Positions 40,525 through 49,768 of a stretch of 64,000 nucleotides of DNA are shown piece after piece. The notes beneath the pieces are model-generated. The model searched no databases, had not been told where the DNA came from, and was given only the letters and a program-made list of their open reading frames with translations. The position numbers and the translations under genes were made by a program. The DNA is from Pseudomonadota bacterium (GTDB lineage Bacteria; Pseudomonadota; Alphaproteobacteria; Rhizobiales; JAKPQE01), in assembly GCA_029572955.1 (NCBI GenBank), contig JAKPQE010000113.1:62001-126000 (forward strand), read 5' to 3'. Positions within the stretch are counted from its first letter, which is position 1. Every line of letters begins with the position of its first letter.

Positions 40525-40784
40525 CCAAGGGCCTCGGATTCCGACTCATCCGACCGGGTCGATTTTTCGCCGTGGCACGAAGCGTCCGAGCGTGGCGGTA
40601 CGTGTACCGCGAGCGAGGTGCGACAACGCCACGGCGGAAAAGAACCCGGCCCGTCGGGTGGGCCGGATCGGCCCCTCGGGTGCGTTGCGTCGCTCGCCCG
40701 ATATCCCGTATCGCTCTTCGCACCGCGCCTGCCCGAACGAGCCGATCCGGCTCCATCGGACGGGTCACAATCCAAGGCCCTTGG
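40525..40784. mobile_element. MITE-like inverted-repeat element between parC and hemerythrin
   Basis: Terminal arms CCAAGGGCCTCGGATT (from 40525) and the complement CCAAGGGCCTTGGATT (ending 40784) match at 15 of the first 16 bases and more weakly beyond. TA dinucleotides flank both ends (40523 and 40785). Inside are nested stems: TTTTCGCCGTGG/CCACGGCGGAAAA and the perfect GCGGTAC-GT-GTACCGC (40595-40610). No transposase. It accounts for most of the 345-bp gap; the right end abuts the hemerythrin stop codon. Confidence 0.6.
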
Positions 40785-40786
40785 TA

Positions 40787-41224
40787 TCAGGCGACCGAGT
40801 AGAGGCGCCGGACGTGGGCCTTGCGGCCCTCGGGCGTGGCGAGGAAGGCGCTCATGTCCATGCCGGTGAAATGCGGCAGGAGCTCGGTCTCGAGCCAGCC
40901 GAGCAGATCGTCCAGCGTCTGCGTGTGCGGCCGCTTGCCGAAGCCGTCGATGATGAGGTGGAGCTGCGCCTCGAGCCGGGCATGGGCGATCTTCATGCGC
41001 CGGGCGAGCGGGCTCTTCAGGCGTTCGAGCTCGACTTCCTCGTCGCGGAAATGCTCCTCGGTATAGAGCTTCAGCGCGGCGAGGACCTGGCCCATCACCG
41101 CCTCGTCCTTGTCGACGAGGATCGCATCGGCCATCGCCCGGCAGAGCTTGACGAGGCGCATGTGCTCCTGATCGACCTTCTCGACCCCGATTTCGTATTC
41201 GCGTTTCCAGACAGCTCGCTTCAT
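40787..41224 (-). CDS. Bacteriohemerythrin
   Basis: A 145-residue single-domain, four-helix di-iron oxygen-binding protein. Iron ligands are visible in VDQEH (first helix), EEHFRDEE (second), IAHARLE (third) and LLPHFTGMD (fourth). Soluble and cytoplasmic. Role could be oxygen storage, sensing or delivery; it is not in an obvious operon. Its stop codon touches the MITE-like element. Confidence 0.9.
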   Translation of the reverse strand: MKRAVWKREYEIGVEKVDQEHMRLVKLCRAMADAILVDKDEAVMGQVLAALKLYTEEHFRDEEVELERLKSPLARRMKIAHARLEAQLHLIIDGFGKRPHTQTLDDLLGWLETELLPHFTGMDMSAFLATPEGRKAHVRRLYSVA

Positions 41225-41449
41225 CGCAATTCTCCAGCATCAACGATGCCACTACATTCAACAAATATCCGCGAACAGGCTAATGACAAATTAAAACGAT
41301 TAAATTGCATGTAGTTTTGTGAATAGGAAGTATTTTAATGTTTCGGTTGAACTTGGATTAACCCAGTAAAACATCGACCAACCGGCAGGAGCGCAGCGCA
41401 GCGGCGCCGGCTCCCGCCCGCCCTCGCCCGGTTCCCGGCGGCTGCCGGC
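41225..41449. other. AT-rich gap upstream of the hemerythrin gene
   Basis: 225 bp without a gene, AT-rich from about 41240 to 41360, and the probable hemerythrin promoter. No consensus site is clear. Confidence 0.4.
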
Positions 41450-42388
41450 TCACCGTCTGTCCGCCTGCCCCACCTTGCAGGAAAAGACCGGCTTGGGCAG
41501 GGTGGGTGGGTAATCGGGCCGTTGCCAAGGGCAATCCAGGTATCGCGCCAAGAACTCATCCGGCCAGTGAACCGGGTCGAGGGCGGCATCCTCCGCCTCG
41601 GTGGCAAGATCGGCAGACAGGCCCGCTCGGGCGCGGGGGAGCAGCTCATCGATTTCCGGTCCCGAAAGACCGTGCCGCACCTCGGCGCGGCGCAGCAGAT
41701 AGTAGGCCGCCTCCGGCGGATAGTGGTCGCGCACCCCGGCGAGGCGGTCGCCATAGTCGAGGAGCAGGCGCGCGGCGGCGACCATGAATTCGGGTTGCCA
41801 GTCGTCCGACGCCATGGATACGGCACTGCGAAACGCCTCATCGCGCAAGATGGTGAGATCGTCGTCGTTCTCTGGCAGATCCTGCCAGCGATCCCGCGGG
41901 GCAATGCCGATCGGCCCGCCGCCACGGCCCAATTCGGCGAGCCGCGCCTCCAGATGATCCAAATCGGCAATGTCGTGGCAAAGGGCCAGCGCCCGATAGC
42001 CCCCCATGAGGAGAACGATGCGCGAGCGCCGCGCCGACCAGGGCGCCTCGTCCGGCCGCCGATGCCCCGGTTCCAGGATTTCCGCCATCTCGGGGCAGGC
42101 CTCCTGCAGCCGGGGTGCAAGCAGGCGATCGGCGTCCCTGCAGCGGCGATCGGCAAGAGCGGCCCGATAGGCGGCGAGCTCGTCGGGAGCAAGCAGATCC
42201 CCGACGGCGGGAACCTGCGAAAGCAACCTCCGCATCAAGGCCTTGTCCTCGTCCGTCTTCAGCTCCGGGTAGTCGCCCGTCGCCGGCACACAGGCCGAGG
42301 CACCGAAAGCCGGCGAGCCGAGGAGCGCCAGGCCAGCGTAGACAGCGCACCAAAACCCAATTCGCCTCGCACGGCCGAAATCGAACAT
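41450..42388 (-). CDS. Secreted protein, function unknown
   Basis: A 312-residue protein with a signal peptide (cleaved near FGA, residue 30), helical repeats of acidic and arginine-rich character, and six scattered cysteines. No family recognised. It lies between hemerythrin and a small coiled-coil gene transcribed divergently, a region that interrupts the parC-recO order seen in many relatives. Confidence 0.65.
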   Translation of the reverse strand: MFDFGRARRIGFWCAVYAGLALLGSPAFGASACVPATGDYPELKTDEDKALMRRLLSQVPAVGDLLAPDELAAYRAALADRRCRDADRLLAPRLQEACPEMAEILEPGHRRPDEAPWSARRSRIVLLMGGYRALALCHDIADLDHLEARLAELGRGGGPIGIAPRDRWQDLPENDDDLTILRDEAFRSAVSMASDDWQPEFMVAAARLLLDYGDRLAGVRDHYPPEAAYYLLRRAEVRHGLSGPEIDELLPRARAGLSADLATEAEDAALDPVHWPDEFLARYLDCPWQRPDYPPTLPKPVFSCKVGQADRR

Positions 42389-42418
42389 GCCCGAGATATC
42401 CTCCCCCCGCGGGTCCCG

Positions 42419-42856
42419 ATGGTAGCGTTTGCCGGTCAGTCAATGCAACCAGTTGGTGCGGCCATGCGAATTCGTACGAAAGCAACCTGCGCTGAGATCG
42501 CCATCGAGGAAGGGCAGCTACAAACCGAATTGTTCAATGCCCGGAGCAACTTCCAGGCGGCGCAGGACCGCTTGGCGGACCTCACAAGAGAGATCGCTGA
42601 GCTCGAACGGCAACGGGAGGCGATTGGTTCCGGTCTGCCAATGGCGATACCGGGGTCCGGATTTGCCATCGCGGTGGACGTCATTTCGGCCATCGCACTC
42701 AGCAACAGGCTTGCCGAAATCGACGGACAGTTGAGCAGCCGTCGCAATCAGGCCGACAGAGTTCAGTACGAAAGGGATAGGCTTGCCAGCCAAATCCAGG
42801 AACTCGAGCGCAACCTCAGCTACTTCAGGCAGCGTAGACGTGGCGGCGGTTGCTAG
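42419..42856 (+). CDS. Small coiled-coil protein, function unknown
   Basis: Up to 145 residues. Two coiled-coil helices (EEGQLQTELFNARSNF... and SRRNQADRVQYERDRL...) flank a hydrophobic stretch near IPGSGFAIAVDVISAIALS, a helical-hairpin design. Base composition is visibly lower in GC than its neighbours. Start is uncertain: ATGs at 42419, 42443 and 42464 are all possible, none with a strong ribosome site. Transferred origin is possible. Confidence 0.55.
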   Translation: MVAFAGQSMQPVGAAMRIRTKATCAEIAIEEGQLQTELFNARSNFQAAQDRLADLTREIAELERQREAIGSGLPMAIPGSGFAIAVDVISAIALSNRLAEIDGQLSSRRNQADRVQYERDRLASQIQELERNLSYFRQRRRGGGC

Positions 42857-43021
42857 CACCAGTCGAAGGTGGCGCTGGCTTCCCGTCATTGCAGCGGTGC
42901 GGCGGGCATCATTCTCCCGGAAGCCTCCCGCATCAGATCCTCTCTCTCGTGGAAGGTGATGGCTTTTCGGAGTACTTCGGCAAGTGCCTTCGACAAGACG
43001 AAAAACGAGCCGGTGCCGCGC

Positions 43022-44023
43022 TCAGGCGCCGAGCGCCCGGTCGAGGGCCTTGAGGAACCCGGCGCGGGCGTCGGCGAGGGTGGTGCCGCGCGGTTCGAGA
43101 ACGTGGCGGGTCAGGAAGAATTCGGTGAGGCGGAAGCCGTCGCGGATGGCGGCGGCGTCGATGCGGGCGCCGGTACCCTGCCCTTCGTCGAGGGGCTGGA
43201 TTCCCGCCTGCGCGGGAATGACGGGGGATGACCCGGGCATGGCGGAGGAGAGGTCGGGAATGACGGACGAGAGGTCGGGACCGATGGCGGAGAGGTCGGG
43301 ACTGGCGGTCTCGGGCGCCGAGCTGCCGCGAGGGGCTGCATGGATTCCCGCCTGCGCGGGAATGACGTCCTTGCTTTCGGCGGCGCCCTCCTCCACCGCC
43401 CGCTCTCCCCGTCGGTTCTCCGCCCCCGCCCCTTTCGGGGCGCCGGGGCCGGCGAGGAAGGCCGGCAGGGCGAGGAGCTTGTCGGCATAGGGTGCGCCGG
43501 CCGCCCGGCTGACGGCACGGCCGGAGCGCGGCGAGACCCAGACGAGGTCCTCGGTCAGGCCGGTCGCGGCGCATTCGGAGAGGTCGAGACCGAAGCCGAG
43601 TTCGTCGAGCAGCGCCATTTCGAATCGCACCATCAGGGCGCCGGCATGCAGCGGCTCGTGCAGTTCGTCGAGGACGATGCGCAGCGCGCCATAGAGCGCC
43701 GGGTGCGGATCGCGCTCCGGCAACAGGCGCAGATGGGCGCCGAGAAGCAGCACGCCATAGGTCGCGACCGGCGATTCCATCAGCCGCGCGGCGCGCAGGT
43801 CGGTCGGCTCGACGGTGAAATTGCCGAGATGCTCGTCGAGGCGGGCGCGCCAGACGATATCGACGGCGTTGCCGGGCTGCAGCGCCGCCTGCATGCGCCG
43901 CGACCGGCCGCCGCGCACCAGCCCCATGTGCCGGCCATGCGCCGCCGTCATCACCTCGAGGATGACGCTGCCCTCGCCATGGCGGCGGGCGCCGAGGATG
44001 ATGCCTTCGTCGGTCCACTGCAT
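43022..44023 (-). CDS. recO: DNA repair protein RecO with an in-frame repeat insertion
   Basis: Helps RecFOR load RecA at gaps. The 333-residue product begins [18 protein letters not shown] and keeps the OB-fold and the C-terminal helical part ([18 protein letters not shown]), but is about 85 residues longer than the usual 245-250. The extra part (about 199-283) contains two copies of VIPAQAGI and three PDLS repeats, i.e. translated palindromic DNA repeats. Between them lies the expected linker. The gene lacks the usual zinc-finger cysteines at this place. Otherwise intact. Confidence 0.92.
   Translation of the reverse strand: MQWTDEGIILGARRHGEGSVILEVMTAAHGRHMGLVRGGRSRRMQAALQPGNAVDIVWRARLDEHLGNFTVEPTDLRAARLMESPVATYGVLLLGAHLRLLPERDPHPALYGALRIVLDELHEPLHAGALMVRFEMALLDELGFGLDLSECAATGLTEDLVWVSPRSGRAVSRAAGAPYADKLLALPAFLAGPGAPKGAGAENRRGERAVEEGAAESKDVIPAQAGIHAAPRGSSAPETASPDLSAIGPDLSSVIPDLSSAMPGSSPVIPAQAGIQPLDEGQGTGARIDAAAIRDGFRLTEFFLTRHVLEPRGTTLADARAGFLKALDRALGA
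43198..43223. repeat. Palindromic repeat inside recO, copy 1
   Basis: GGATTCCCGCCTGCGCGGGA then ATGACG: perfect inverted repeat TTCCCGC/GCGGGAA. An identical 26-bp copy lies at 43342; both follow GAGGGGCTG. Translates as VIPAQAGI on the minus strand. Confidence 0.85.
43342..43367. repeat. Palindromic repeat inside recO, copy 2
   Basis: Identical 26-bp copy of the repeat at 43198. Between the copies lies a stretch with three GAGAGGTCGGG units, translated PDLS. Confidence 0.85.
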
Positions 44024-44274
44024 CGCCGATTTATGACGCGTCGCGGGGCGGCGCGCAAAGCGTTTCGCCGCACCGGTTCGGCAAGACATTGACCTGGCGC
44101 CGCAATTTCCGAATGATCACGCGACCAGTAAGAATGATATTAGAACCATATTGACAATTATCACTACCCTTTTGCTCTTGTTGAAGAAATCATGCTTCAT
44201 TCCACCGCATTGAGAGCCATTCTAATTCCATTTCAAGATTGCGCATCGAGGCTCCCAACCAAAGGGTGATTTTC
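44024..44274. other. AT-rich gap upstream of the peroxidase gene
   Basis: 251 bp without a gene. 44089-44260 is AT-rich and includes TTGACA at 44151, a possible -35, but no matching -10 at proper spacing was found. Confidence 0.4.
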
Positions 44275-45318
44275 ATGTCGCGCTTCATAGCACTGGCTGC
44301 CGTCCTCGCTTTTGCGGCGACGTCGGCGCATGCGGACGATTCCTTGCTGGCCAAGGCGAAAGAGAATTTCGAGGCCATACCGGCGGTCCTGCCTGCCCTG
44401 AAGGACAATGCGGTCACTCGCGAGAAGGTCGAACTCGGCAAGAAGCTGTTCTTCGATCCGCGGCTTTCGTCGAGCCACCTGATCTCGTGCAACACCTGCC
44501 ACAATCTCGGCATGGGCGGTGACGACAACCTCGAGACCTCGATCGGCCACGGCTGGGCCAAGGGTCCGCGCAACGCCCCGACCGTGCTCAATGCCGTGTT
44601 CAACATCGCCCAGTTCTGGGACGGCCGCGCCGAGGACCTGAAGGCCCAGGCGAAGGGCCCGGTCCAGGCCGGCGTCGAGATGAACAACACGCCCGCGGTC
44701 GTCGAAGAGACGCTGAAGAGCATGCCGGAATACGTCGCCGAGTTCACCGCCGCCTTCCCGGGCGAGAAGGACGCGGTCTCGTTCGACAACATGGCCAAGG
44801 CCATCGAGGCCTTCGAGGCGACGCTGATCACGCCCGCCTCGCGCTTCGACCAGTTCCTCGCCGGCAATGCGGCGGTGATGACCGACGTCGAGCAGAAGGG
44901 CCTCGGCCTCTTCATCGACAAGGGCTGCGCCTCCTGCCACAACGGCGTGAACCTCGGCGGCAACGGCTACTATCCGTTCGGCGTCGTCGAGAAGCCGGGC
45001 GGCGAAGTGCTGCCGTCGGGCGACAAGGGCCGCTTCGCGGTGACCCAGACGGCGAGCGAAGAGTACGTCTTCCGCGCCGGCCCGCTGCGCAACATCGCGC
45101 TCACCGCCCCGTACTTCCATTCGGGCAAGGTGTGGGATCTGCGCCAGGCCGTCGCCATCATGGGTGAGAGCCAGCTCGGCGAGAAGCTGAACGACGAAGA
45201 GATCGATGCGATCACGGCGTTCCTCTACACGCTGAACGGCGAGCAGCCGAAGGTCGAGTATCCGATCCTTCCGGTCTCCAGCCCGACCACTCCGATGCCG
45301 ATCGCGATGGACAAGTAA
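44275..45318 (+). CDS. Di-haem cytochrome c peroxidase
   Basis: Periplasmic reduction of hydrogen peroxide with electrons from cytochrome c. The 347-residue product has a signal peptide (cleaved near AHA, residue 20) and two c-type haem motifs: CNTCH (72-76) and CASCH (218-222), with the HNLGMGGDD context of bacterial CcP. Start at MSRFIALAA, with AGGG upstream. It sits between recO and era, which are neighbours in many relatives, so it may be an insertion. Confidence 0.94.
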   Translation: MSRFIALAAVLAFAATSAHADDSLLAKAKENFEAIPAVLPALKDNAVTREKVELGKKLFFDPRLSSSHLISCNTCHNLGMGGDDNLETSIGHGWAKGPRNAPTVLNAVFNIAQFWDGRAEDLKAQAKGPVQAGVEMNNTPAVVEETLKSMPEYVAEFTAAFPGEKDAVSFDNMAKAIEAFEATLITPASRFDQFLAGNAAVMTDVEQKGLGLFIDKGCASCHNGVNLGGNGYYPFGVVEKPGGEVLPSGDKGRFAVTQTASEEYVFRAGPLRNIALTAPYFHSGKVWDLRQAVAIMGESQLGEKLNDEEIDAITAFLYTLNGEQPKVEYPILPVSSPTTPMPIAMDK

Positions 45319-45351
45319 GCCCCACACGGCACTTCCAGACCAGCGATGCCT

Positions 45352-45380
45352 GGGGAGGCGGCGACGCCTCCCCTTTTTTT
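45352..45380 (+). terminator. Terminator after the peroxidase gene
   Basis: Perfect 9-bp stem GGGGAGGCG/CGCCTCCCC with GCGA loop and a run of seven T residues. Confidence 0.92.
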
Positions 45381-45574
45381 CGTCGCGCGGACCGTGCGCC
45401 GCCGCAACCTTCCAGTGTTGTTCGAAAATTGTCGACGAGCCTTCGTTTCTGCCGTTTTTTTGCCTTGGCGTGGCAATAGCGGTTGCGCCCGGCGCCGGCT
45501 GAAGGCAAGCATCGCCCAGCCGGGCACGGCACCGACGCCGCCATTCGCGATCTGGACTTGGGAGGTCTGCCAGC

Positions 45575-46063
45575 ATGATTCGGAAACTGTTCGCCCTTGC
45601 GGTCGTGTTCATGGCGCCGGTCGCCGCCGGTGCCCAGGACGCGGGCGGATGGCGCGGCGGCGCGGGCGCCGAGGGCAGCTTCGCGGCTTCGCCGACCTGC
45701 GCGGGCTGCACGGCGCCGGGGCTCAATTTCGTCTGCCGGTCGGCCGACAAGTCGGTGCGGCTGTGGATCGGCCTGCCCTTGTCGCAGGGCGCCGAGGGCA
45801 GCGCCGTCGACCTCATCTTTGCCGTCGACGGCCTCATCGACGTGCGGCGCGGCTTCCGGCGCAGCGATCCGCAGGCGGGCCTCCTCGGCACCACCGACAT
45901 CACCGTCGACGACGGCCTGATCGCGGCGCTGAAGCTCGGCCGCACGGTCACCGTGACGGTCGACGGCCAGACCTTCCAGATGGCGCTCGGCGGCTCGGCC
46001 GATGCCTTCAAGGAAATGCGGTCGGCCTGCGGCGTCGCGCCGGTACCGGTCCGGGAAAACTGA
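45575..46063 (+). CDS. Secreted cysteine-containing protein, function unknown
   Basis: A 162-residue protein with a signal peptide (cleaved near AGA, residue 20), a TCAGCTAPGLNFVC cysteine cluster, and a strand-rich body (DLIFAVDGLIDVRRGF, TVTVTVDGQTFQMAL) that closes with SACG. No named family recognised. GGGAGG lies upstream of the ATG. Location after the peroxidase is on the same strand but beyond its terminator. Confidence 0.7.
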   Translation: MIRKLFALAVVFMAPVAAGAQDAGGWRGGAGAEGSFAASPTCAGCTAPGLNFVCRSADKSVRLWIGLPLSQGAEGSAVDLIFAVDGLIDVRRGFRRSDPQAGLLGTTDITVDDGLIAALKLGRTVTVTVDGQTFQMALGGSADAFKEMRSACGVAPVPVREN

Positions 46064-46150
46064 CGACGGGAATTCAGCGCGCGGCGCCCTGGTGCCGCCG
46101 CGCCATCGGGACGGCGGGGCAGTACACCGCGCAAGGCGGGCCGGCGGCGC

Positions 46151-47083
46151 TCAGCGCCGTGGGAACTCCAGCCCCATCTCGCGATAGCGCTCCGGGTCGT
46201 TGGCCCAGTTCTCGCGCACCTTCACGAACAGGAAGAGGTGGACCTTCTGCTCGAGGATCTCGGCGAGCTCGCTGCGGGCCGCCATGGAGATGTCCTTGAT
46301 CGTGCGTCCGCCCTTGCCGAGCACGATCTTCTTCTGGCTGTCGCGTTCGACATAGATCGTCTGCTCGATGCGCACGGAGCCGTCGGGCAGCTCCTTCCAC
46401 AGCTCGGTCTCGACATGGGACGAATAGGGCAGTTCCTCGTGCAGGCGCAGGAACAGCTTCTCGCGGGTGATCTCGGCGGCAAGGCTGCGCATCGGCAGGT
46501 CGGAGATCTGGTCCTCGGGAAAATGCCAAGGGCCCTCCGGCACCGTGCCGGCAAGCCAGGCGAGCAGGTCCTTCGTGCCGTCGCCCGAGAGTGCCGAGAT
46601 CATGAAGGTCGCCTCGAACCTGGCGCGGGCATTGGCGTCGGCGGCGAGCGCCAGAAGGGCATCGCGGCGCACCAGATCGATCTTGTTGAGAACGAGGATC
46701 TTCGGCTGGCGGACATTGTCGAGGCCGTCGAGGATGGCGAGCGTCTCGTCGGAGAGGCCGTCGCGGGCATCGACCAGCACGGCGACGAGATCGGCGTCGC
46801 GGGCGCCGCCCCAGGCGGTGTCGACCATCGCCTCGTCGAGGCGGCGGCGCGGCCGGAAGATGCCCGGCGTGTCGATGAAGACGATCTGGCTCTCGTCGCG
46901 GATGGCGATGCCGCGGATGATCGCCCGCGTCGTCTGCACCTTGTGGGTGACGATCGACACCTTGGCGCCGACGAGCGTGTTCATCAGCGTCGACTTGCCG
47001 GCGTTGGGCGCGCCGATCAGCGCGACGAAGCCGCAGCGCGTGGGGGTTTCGGCGGCGGTGCCGCTCTCGATGTCGTCAGCCAC
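46151..47083 (-). CDS. era: GTPase Era
   Basis: Ribosome-assembly GTPase that binds 16S rRNA. The 310-residue product has G1 GAPNAGKST, G3 DTPG, G4 NKID and the KH-domain LGKGGRTIKDI. The GTG start at 47083 is preceded by CGGAGG and overlaps rnc by eight bases. recO, its usual downstream partner, lies 2 kb away with the peroxidase and a second gene between. Confidence 0.96.
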   Translation of the reverse strand: MADDIESGTAAETPTRCGFVALIGAPNAGKSTLMNTLVGAKVSIVTHKVQTTRAIIRGIAIRDESQIVFIDTPGIFRPRRRLDEAMVDTAWGGARDADLVAVLVDARDGLSDETLAILDGLDNVRQPKILVLNKIDLVRRDALLALAADANARARFEATFMISALSGDGTKDLLAWLAGTVPEGPWHFPEDQISDLPMRSLAAEITREKLFLRLHEELPYSSHVETELWKELPDGSVRIEQTIYVERDSQKKIVLGKGGRTIKDISMAARSELAEILEQKVHLFLFVKVRENWANDPERYREMGLEFPRR

Positions 47084-47792
47084 GATGATCCTCCGACCAG
47101 ACACCCTCGCGCACGAGGAAGGCACGCGCCGCCGCCTGCTCGGCGTTGCGCTTCGAGGTGCCCTCGCCGCGGGCGGGGGCGAAGCCCTCGATCTCGGCCG
47201 AGATGCTGAAGACCGGCGCGTGATCGGGGCCGCTGCGTGCGGCCTCGCGATAGAGCGGCGCCTCGCAGCCGCGGCCGTGGGCCCATTCCTGCAGCATCGT
47301 CTTGGCGTCGCGCAGGGGGCCGGACCAGCCGAGCATGCGCTCCTTCCAGTTGCTCCGGACGAAGGCCGCGGCGGCCGCGAAGCCGGCATCGCGATAGATG
47401 GCGCCGATGACCGCCTCGCAGACGTCGCCGAGGATCGCCTTCTTGCGCCGGCCGCCGGACTGCAGCTCGCCGCCGCCGAGGCGCAGATGGGCGCCGAGAT
47501 CGAGCTCGCGCGCCACCTCGGCGCAGGTCTCGGCCTTGACCATGTGATTGAGGCGGCGGGCGAGTTCGCCCTCCTCGGCCTCGGGAAAGGCCTCGATCAG
47601 CATGTCGGCGACGGTCAGCGCGAGGACGCGGTCGCCGAGGAATTCGAGGCGCTGATAGGTGCGGCCGGCATCGCGCGGATCGGCGATGGCACTCATGTGG
47701 GTGAGCGCGCGCACGAGCAGATCTCGATCGGCGAAGCTGTGGCCGAGCCGTGCCTCGAGGCCGGCGAGATCGGCGTCGGCGGGGCTTTTCAT
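47076..47792 (-). CDS. rnc: Ribonuclease III
   Basis: Double-stranded RNA endonuclease for rRNA and mRNA processing. The 238-residue product has the signature RLEFLGDRVLAL, the AILGDVCEAVIGAIY acidic motif and a C-terminal dsRNA-binding domain (GEGTSKRNAEQAAA). Start overlaps lepB stop by ATGA. Confidence 0.96.
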   Translation of the reverse strand: MKSPADADLAGLEARLGHSFADRDLLVRALTHMSAIADPRDAGRTYQRLEFLGDRVLALTVADMLIEAFPEAEEGELARRLNHMVKAETCAEVARELDLGAHLRLGGGELQSGGRRKKAILGDVCEAVIGAIYRDAGFAAAAAFVRSNWKERMLGWSGPLRDAKTMLQEWAHGRGCEAPLYREAARSGPDHAPVFSISAEIEGFAPARGEGTSKRNAEQAAARAFLVREGVWSEDHRG

Positions 47793-48544
47793 CTCAGGGA
47801 ATCGAACAGGCGGCTCCAGCGCACGGTCCAGGGCCAGCGCCAGATCTCCCAGGCGTGGGCGCCCTCGTCGACCGAGAAGAACAGGATCTCGGCGCGGCCG
47901 ACGAGATTTTCCGCCGGCACGAAGCCGACCTGGCCGAACCGGCTGTCGGTGGAGTTGTCCCGGTTGTCGCCCATCATGAAATAGTGGCCGGCCGGAACCT
48001 TGAAGACGTTGGTGTTGTCGGCGAAGCCCTCGGTGGTCAGGTCGAGGGTGTCGTAGGAAACGCCGTTCGGCAGGGTCTCGCGGAAGCGGGCGACCGTCAC
48101 GGCGCGACCGTTGGCGTCGGTCTCGGTGAAGTCGCCGACGCGCTCGCGCGGCACCGGCTGGCCGTTGATGTGGAGAATGCCGCCGACCACCTGCACCTCG
48201 TCGCCGGGCAGGCCGATCACGCGCTTGATGTAGTCGGTGGCGTTGTCGCGCGGCAGCTTGAAGACGACGATGTCGCCGCGCTCCGGCTCGCTCGCCCAGA
48301 CGCGACCGTCGAACAGGTTCGGCGAGAACGGAAACGAGAACCGGCTGTAGCCATAGGCGTATTTGGAGACGAACAGATAGTCGCCGATGAGCAGCGTGTC
48401 CTTCATCGAGCCCGACGGAATGTTGAAGGGCTGATAGAAGAAGGTGCGCACCACGAGGGCGAGCAGCAGCGCATGGAAGATCACCTTGAGAGTTTCGAGG
48501 AAACCGCCCTCGTTCGCCTTCTTGTCGTTGCCGATCTCGCTCAT
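47789..48544 (-). CDS. lepB: Signal peptidase I
   Basis: Cleaves signal peptides at the inner membrane. From MSEIGNDKK (preceded by GAGG) the product is 251 residues: one membrane segment (HALLLALVVRTFF), catalytic Ser46 in PSGSMKDTL and Lys107 in DYIKRVIGLPGD, and MGDNRDNSTDSR. Upstream in-frame Mets at 48604 and 48628 would add 20 to 28 residues. Overlaps rnc. Confidence 0.95.
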   Translation of the reverse strand: MSEIGNDKKANEGGFLETLKVIFHALLLALVVRTFFYQPFNIPSGSMKDTLLIGDYLFVSKYAYGYSRFSFPFSPNLFDGRVWASEPERGDIVVFKLPRDNATDYIKRVIGLPGDEVQVVGGILHINGQPVPRERVGDFTETDANGRAVTVARFRETLPNGVSYDTLDLTTEGFADNTNVFKVPAGHYFMMGDNRDNSTDSRFGQVGFVPAENLVGRAEILFFSVDEGAHAWEIWRWPWTVRWSRLFDSLR

Positions 48545-48689
48545 CCGCCTCGTCGTCTCCGGCCCTTCGGTGCCCGCGACCGCCGCCGCATCGGCACCCG
48601 TCATATCCGCTCGCCACATCAGGTGCAACGCGTGGCGGGCAAAAGCGGCGGATATTTGTCGAAGGGCGCGGCAATGCCGGCGCGGCGCG

Positions 48690-49097
48690 TCAATCGCCCG
48701 GCGCGGGCACGGCCGAGATGATGACGAAGGCCTGGGCGAGCGGATAGTCGTCGGTGATCGTCACGTGAATGTCGGCGACCATGCCCGGCGGGACCAGCCG
48801 CTCGAGGGCGGCGAGCGCACCGCCGGTCAGTTCCATCGTCGGGCGGCCGGACGGCAGGTTGACGACGCCCATGCCGCGCCAGGCGACACCGTGGCGGATG
48901 CCGGTGCCGAGGGCCTTGGAACAGGCCTCCTTGGCGGCGAAACGCTTGGCATAGGAGGCGGCGCGCTCGGCCCGGCGCTCCGACTTCTTCTGCTCGGTCT
49001 CGGTGAAGATACGCGAGATGAAGCGCTCGCCGAAGCGGTCGAGGGTCTTTTCGATGCGGCGGATGTCGATGAGGTCGCTGCCAATGCCGAGGATCAT
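48690..49097 (-). CDS. acpS: Holo-acyl-carrier-protein synthase
   Basis: Transfers phosphopantetheine to ACP. The 135-residue product has [12 protein letters not shown] and [14 protein letters not shown], with magnesium ligands Asp8 and the Glu in AAKEA. ATG overlaps the DUF2062 stop (ATGA). 145 bp separate it from lepB. Confidence 0.95.
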   Translation of the reverse strand: MILGIGSDLIDIRRIEKTLDRFGERFISRIFTETEQKKSERRAERAASYAKRFAAKEACSKALGTGIRHGVAWRGMGVVNLPSGRPTMELTGGALAALERLVPPGMVADIHVTITDDYPLAQAFVIISAVPAPGD

Positions 49098-49687
49098 CGC
49101 GGGCGGTTCTCCTCTGCCTCGCCGACGCGGGCGTCCGCCTCGGCCGCCCGGCGGGCCTTGGCGGCGAAGCGCTCGCGGCGGGCATGCTGGAAGGCGCGCA
49201 CGGCGCTGCGGATCGGGAAGTAGCAGGCAAGGCCGGCGGCGATGCCGAGCGGGATGGCGCCGACCGACATCGGCTTGATCAGCGGCAGGATGGTGTCGAT
49301 CGAGCGGCTGAGGACGCCGGGCGACAGGTCGACCTGATCGGCCTTGGCGCCGGTGCGCAGGATGAGGCTGCCGAGCTCGAAGGTCGCGCCGAAGATGAAG
49401 GGAAACGACAGCGGATTGCCGACCGAGGTGCCGAGCGCGGCCGAGACGAAATTGCCGCCGATGAGAAAGGCGATGCCGAAGGCGATGACGAAATGGAAGC
49501 CGAGGAACGGCGTGAAGGAGGCAAAGACGCCGGCGGCGAAGCCCGCCGCGATGGCGTGGGGCGAGGCGGTGAGCCGCAGCACGCGCTTGGAGAAGTAGCG
49601 GAACGAGCGCGTCCAGCTGCGCCGCGGCCAGGCCCAGACGCGGATCTTCTCCAGGATGTGCGGGTCGACACGTCGCCTGAACAGCAT
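49094..49687 (-). CDS. DUF2062 membrane protein
   Basis: A 197-residue protein with the DUF2062 core: [24 protein letters not shown] and [21 protein letters not shown], three to four hydrophobic segments and a basic tail. Common between pyrE and acpS in Rhizobiales. Function unknown. Confidence 0.85.
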   Translation of the reverse strand: MLFRRRVDPHILEKIRVWAWPRRSWTRSFRYFSKRVLRLTASPHAIAAGFAAGVFASFTPFLGFHFVIAFGIAFLIGGNFVSAALGTSVGNPLSFPFIFGATFELGSLILRTGAKADQVDLSPGVLSRSIDTILPLIKPMSVGAIPLGIAAGLACYFPIRSAVRAFQHARRERFAAKARRAAEADARVGEAEENRPR

Positions 49688-49768
49688 TCAGGGACCCTCG
49701 CCAAGTCCGATTTCCGCCCTTGCCGCCCGATCGGGCAGCGTCTTCTTGTCTTGCAGCCCCTCCCCGCC

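Noticed and set aside
41291-41303. CtrA-like TTAA pair upstream of hemerythrin
   Set aside because: The spacing is five bases rather than seven.
38180-41314. A 1044-codon open frame on the plus strand opposite parC and hemerythrin
   Set aside because: It is antisense to a clear topoisomerase gene, has no recognisable domain, and reflects the scarcity of stop codons in high-GC DNA.
44089-44274. Irr or FNR box before the peroxidase gene
   Set aside because: The AT-rich stretch has fragments resembling such boxes but no convincing palindrome.
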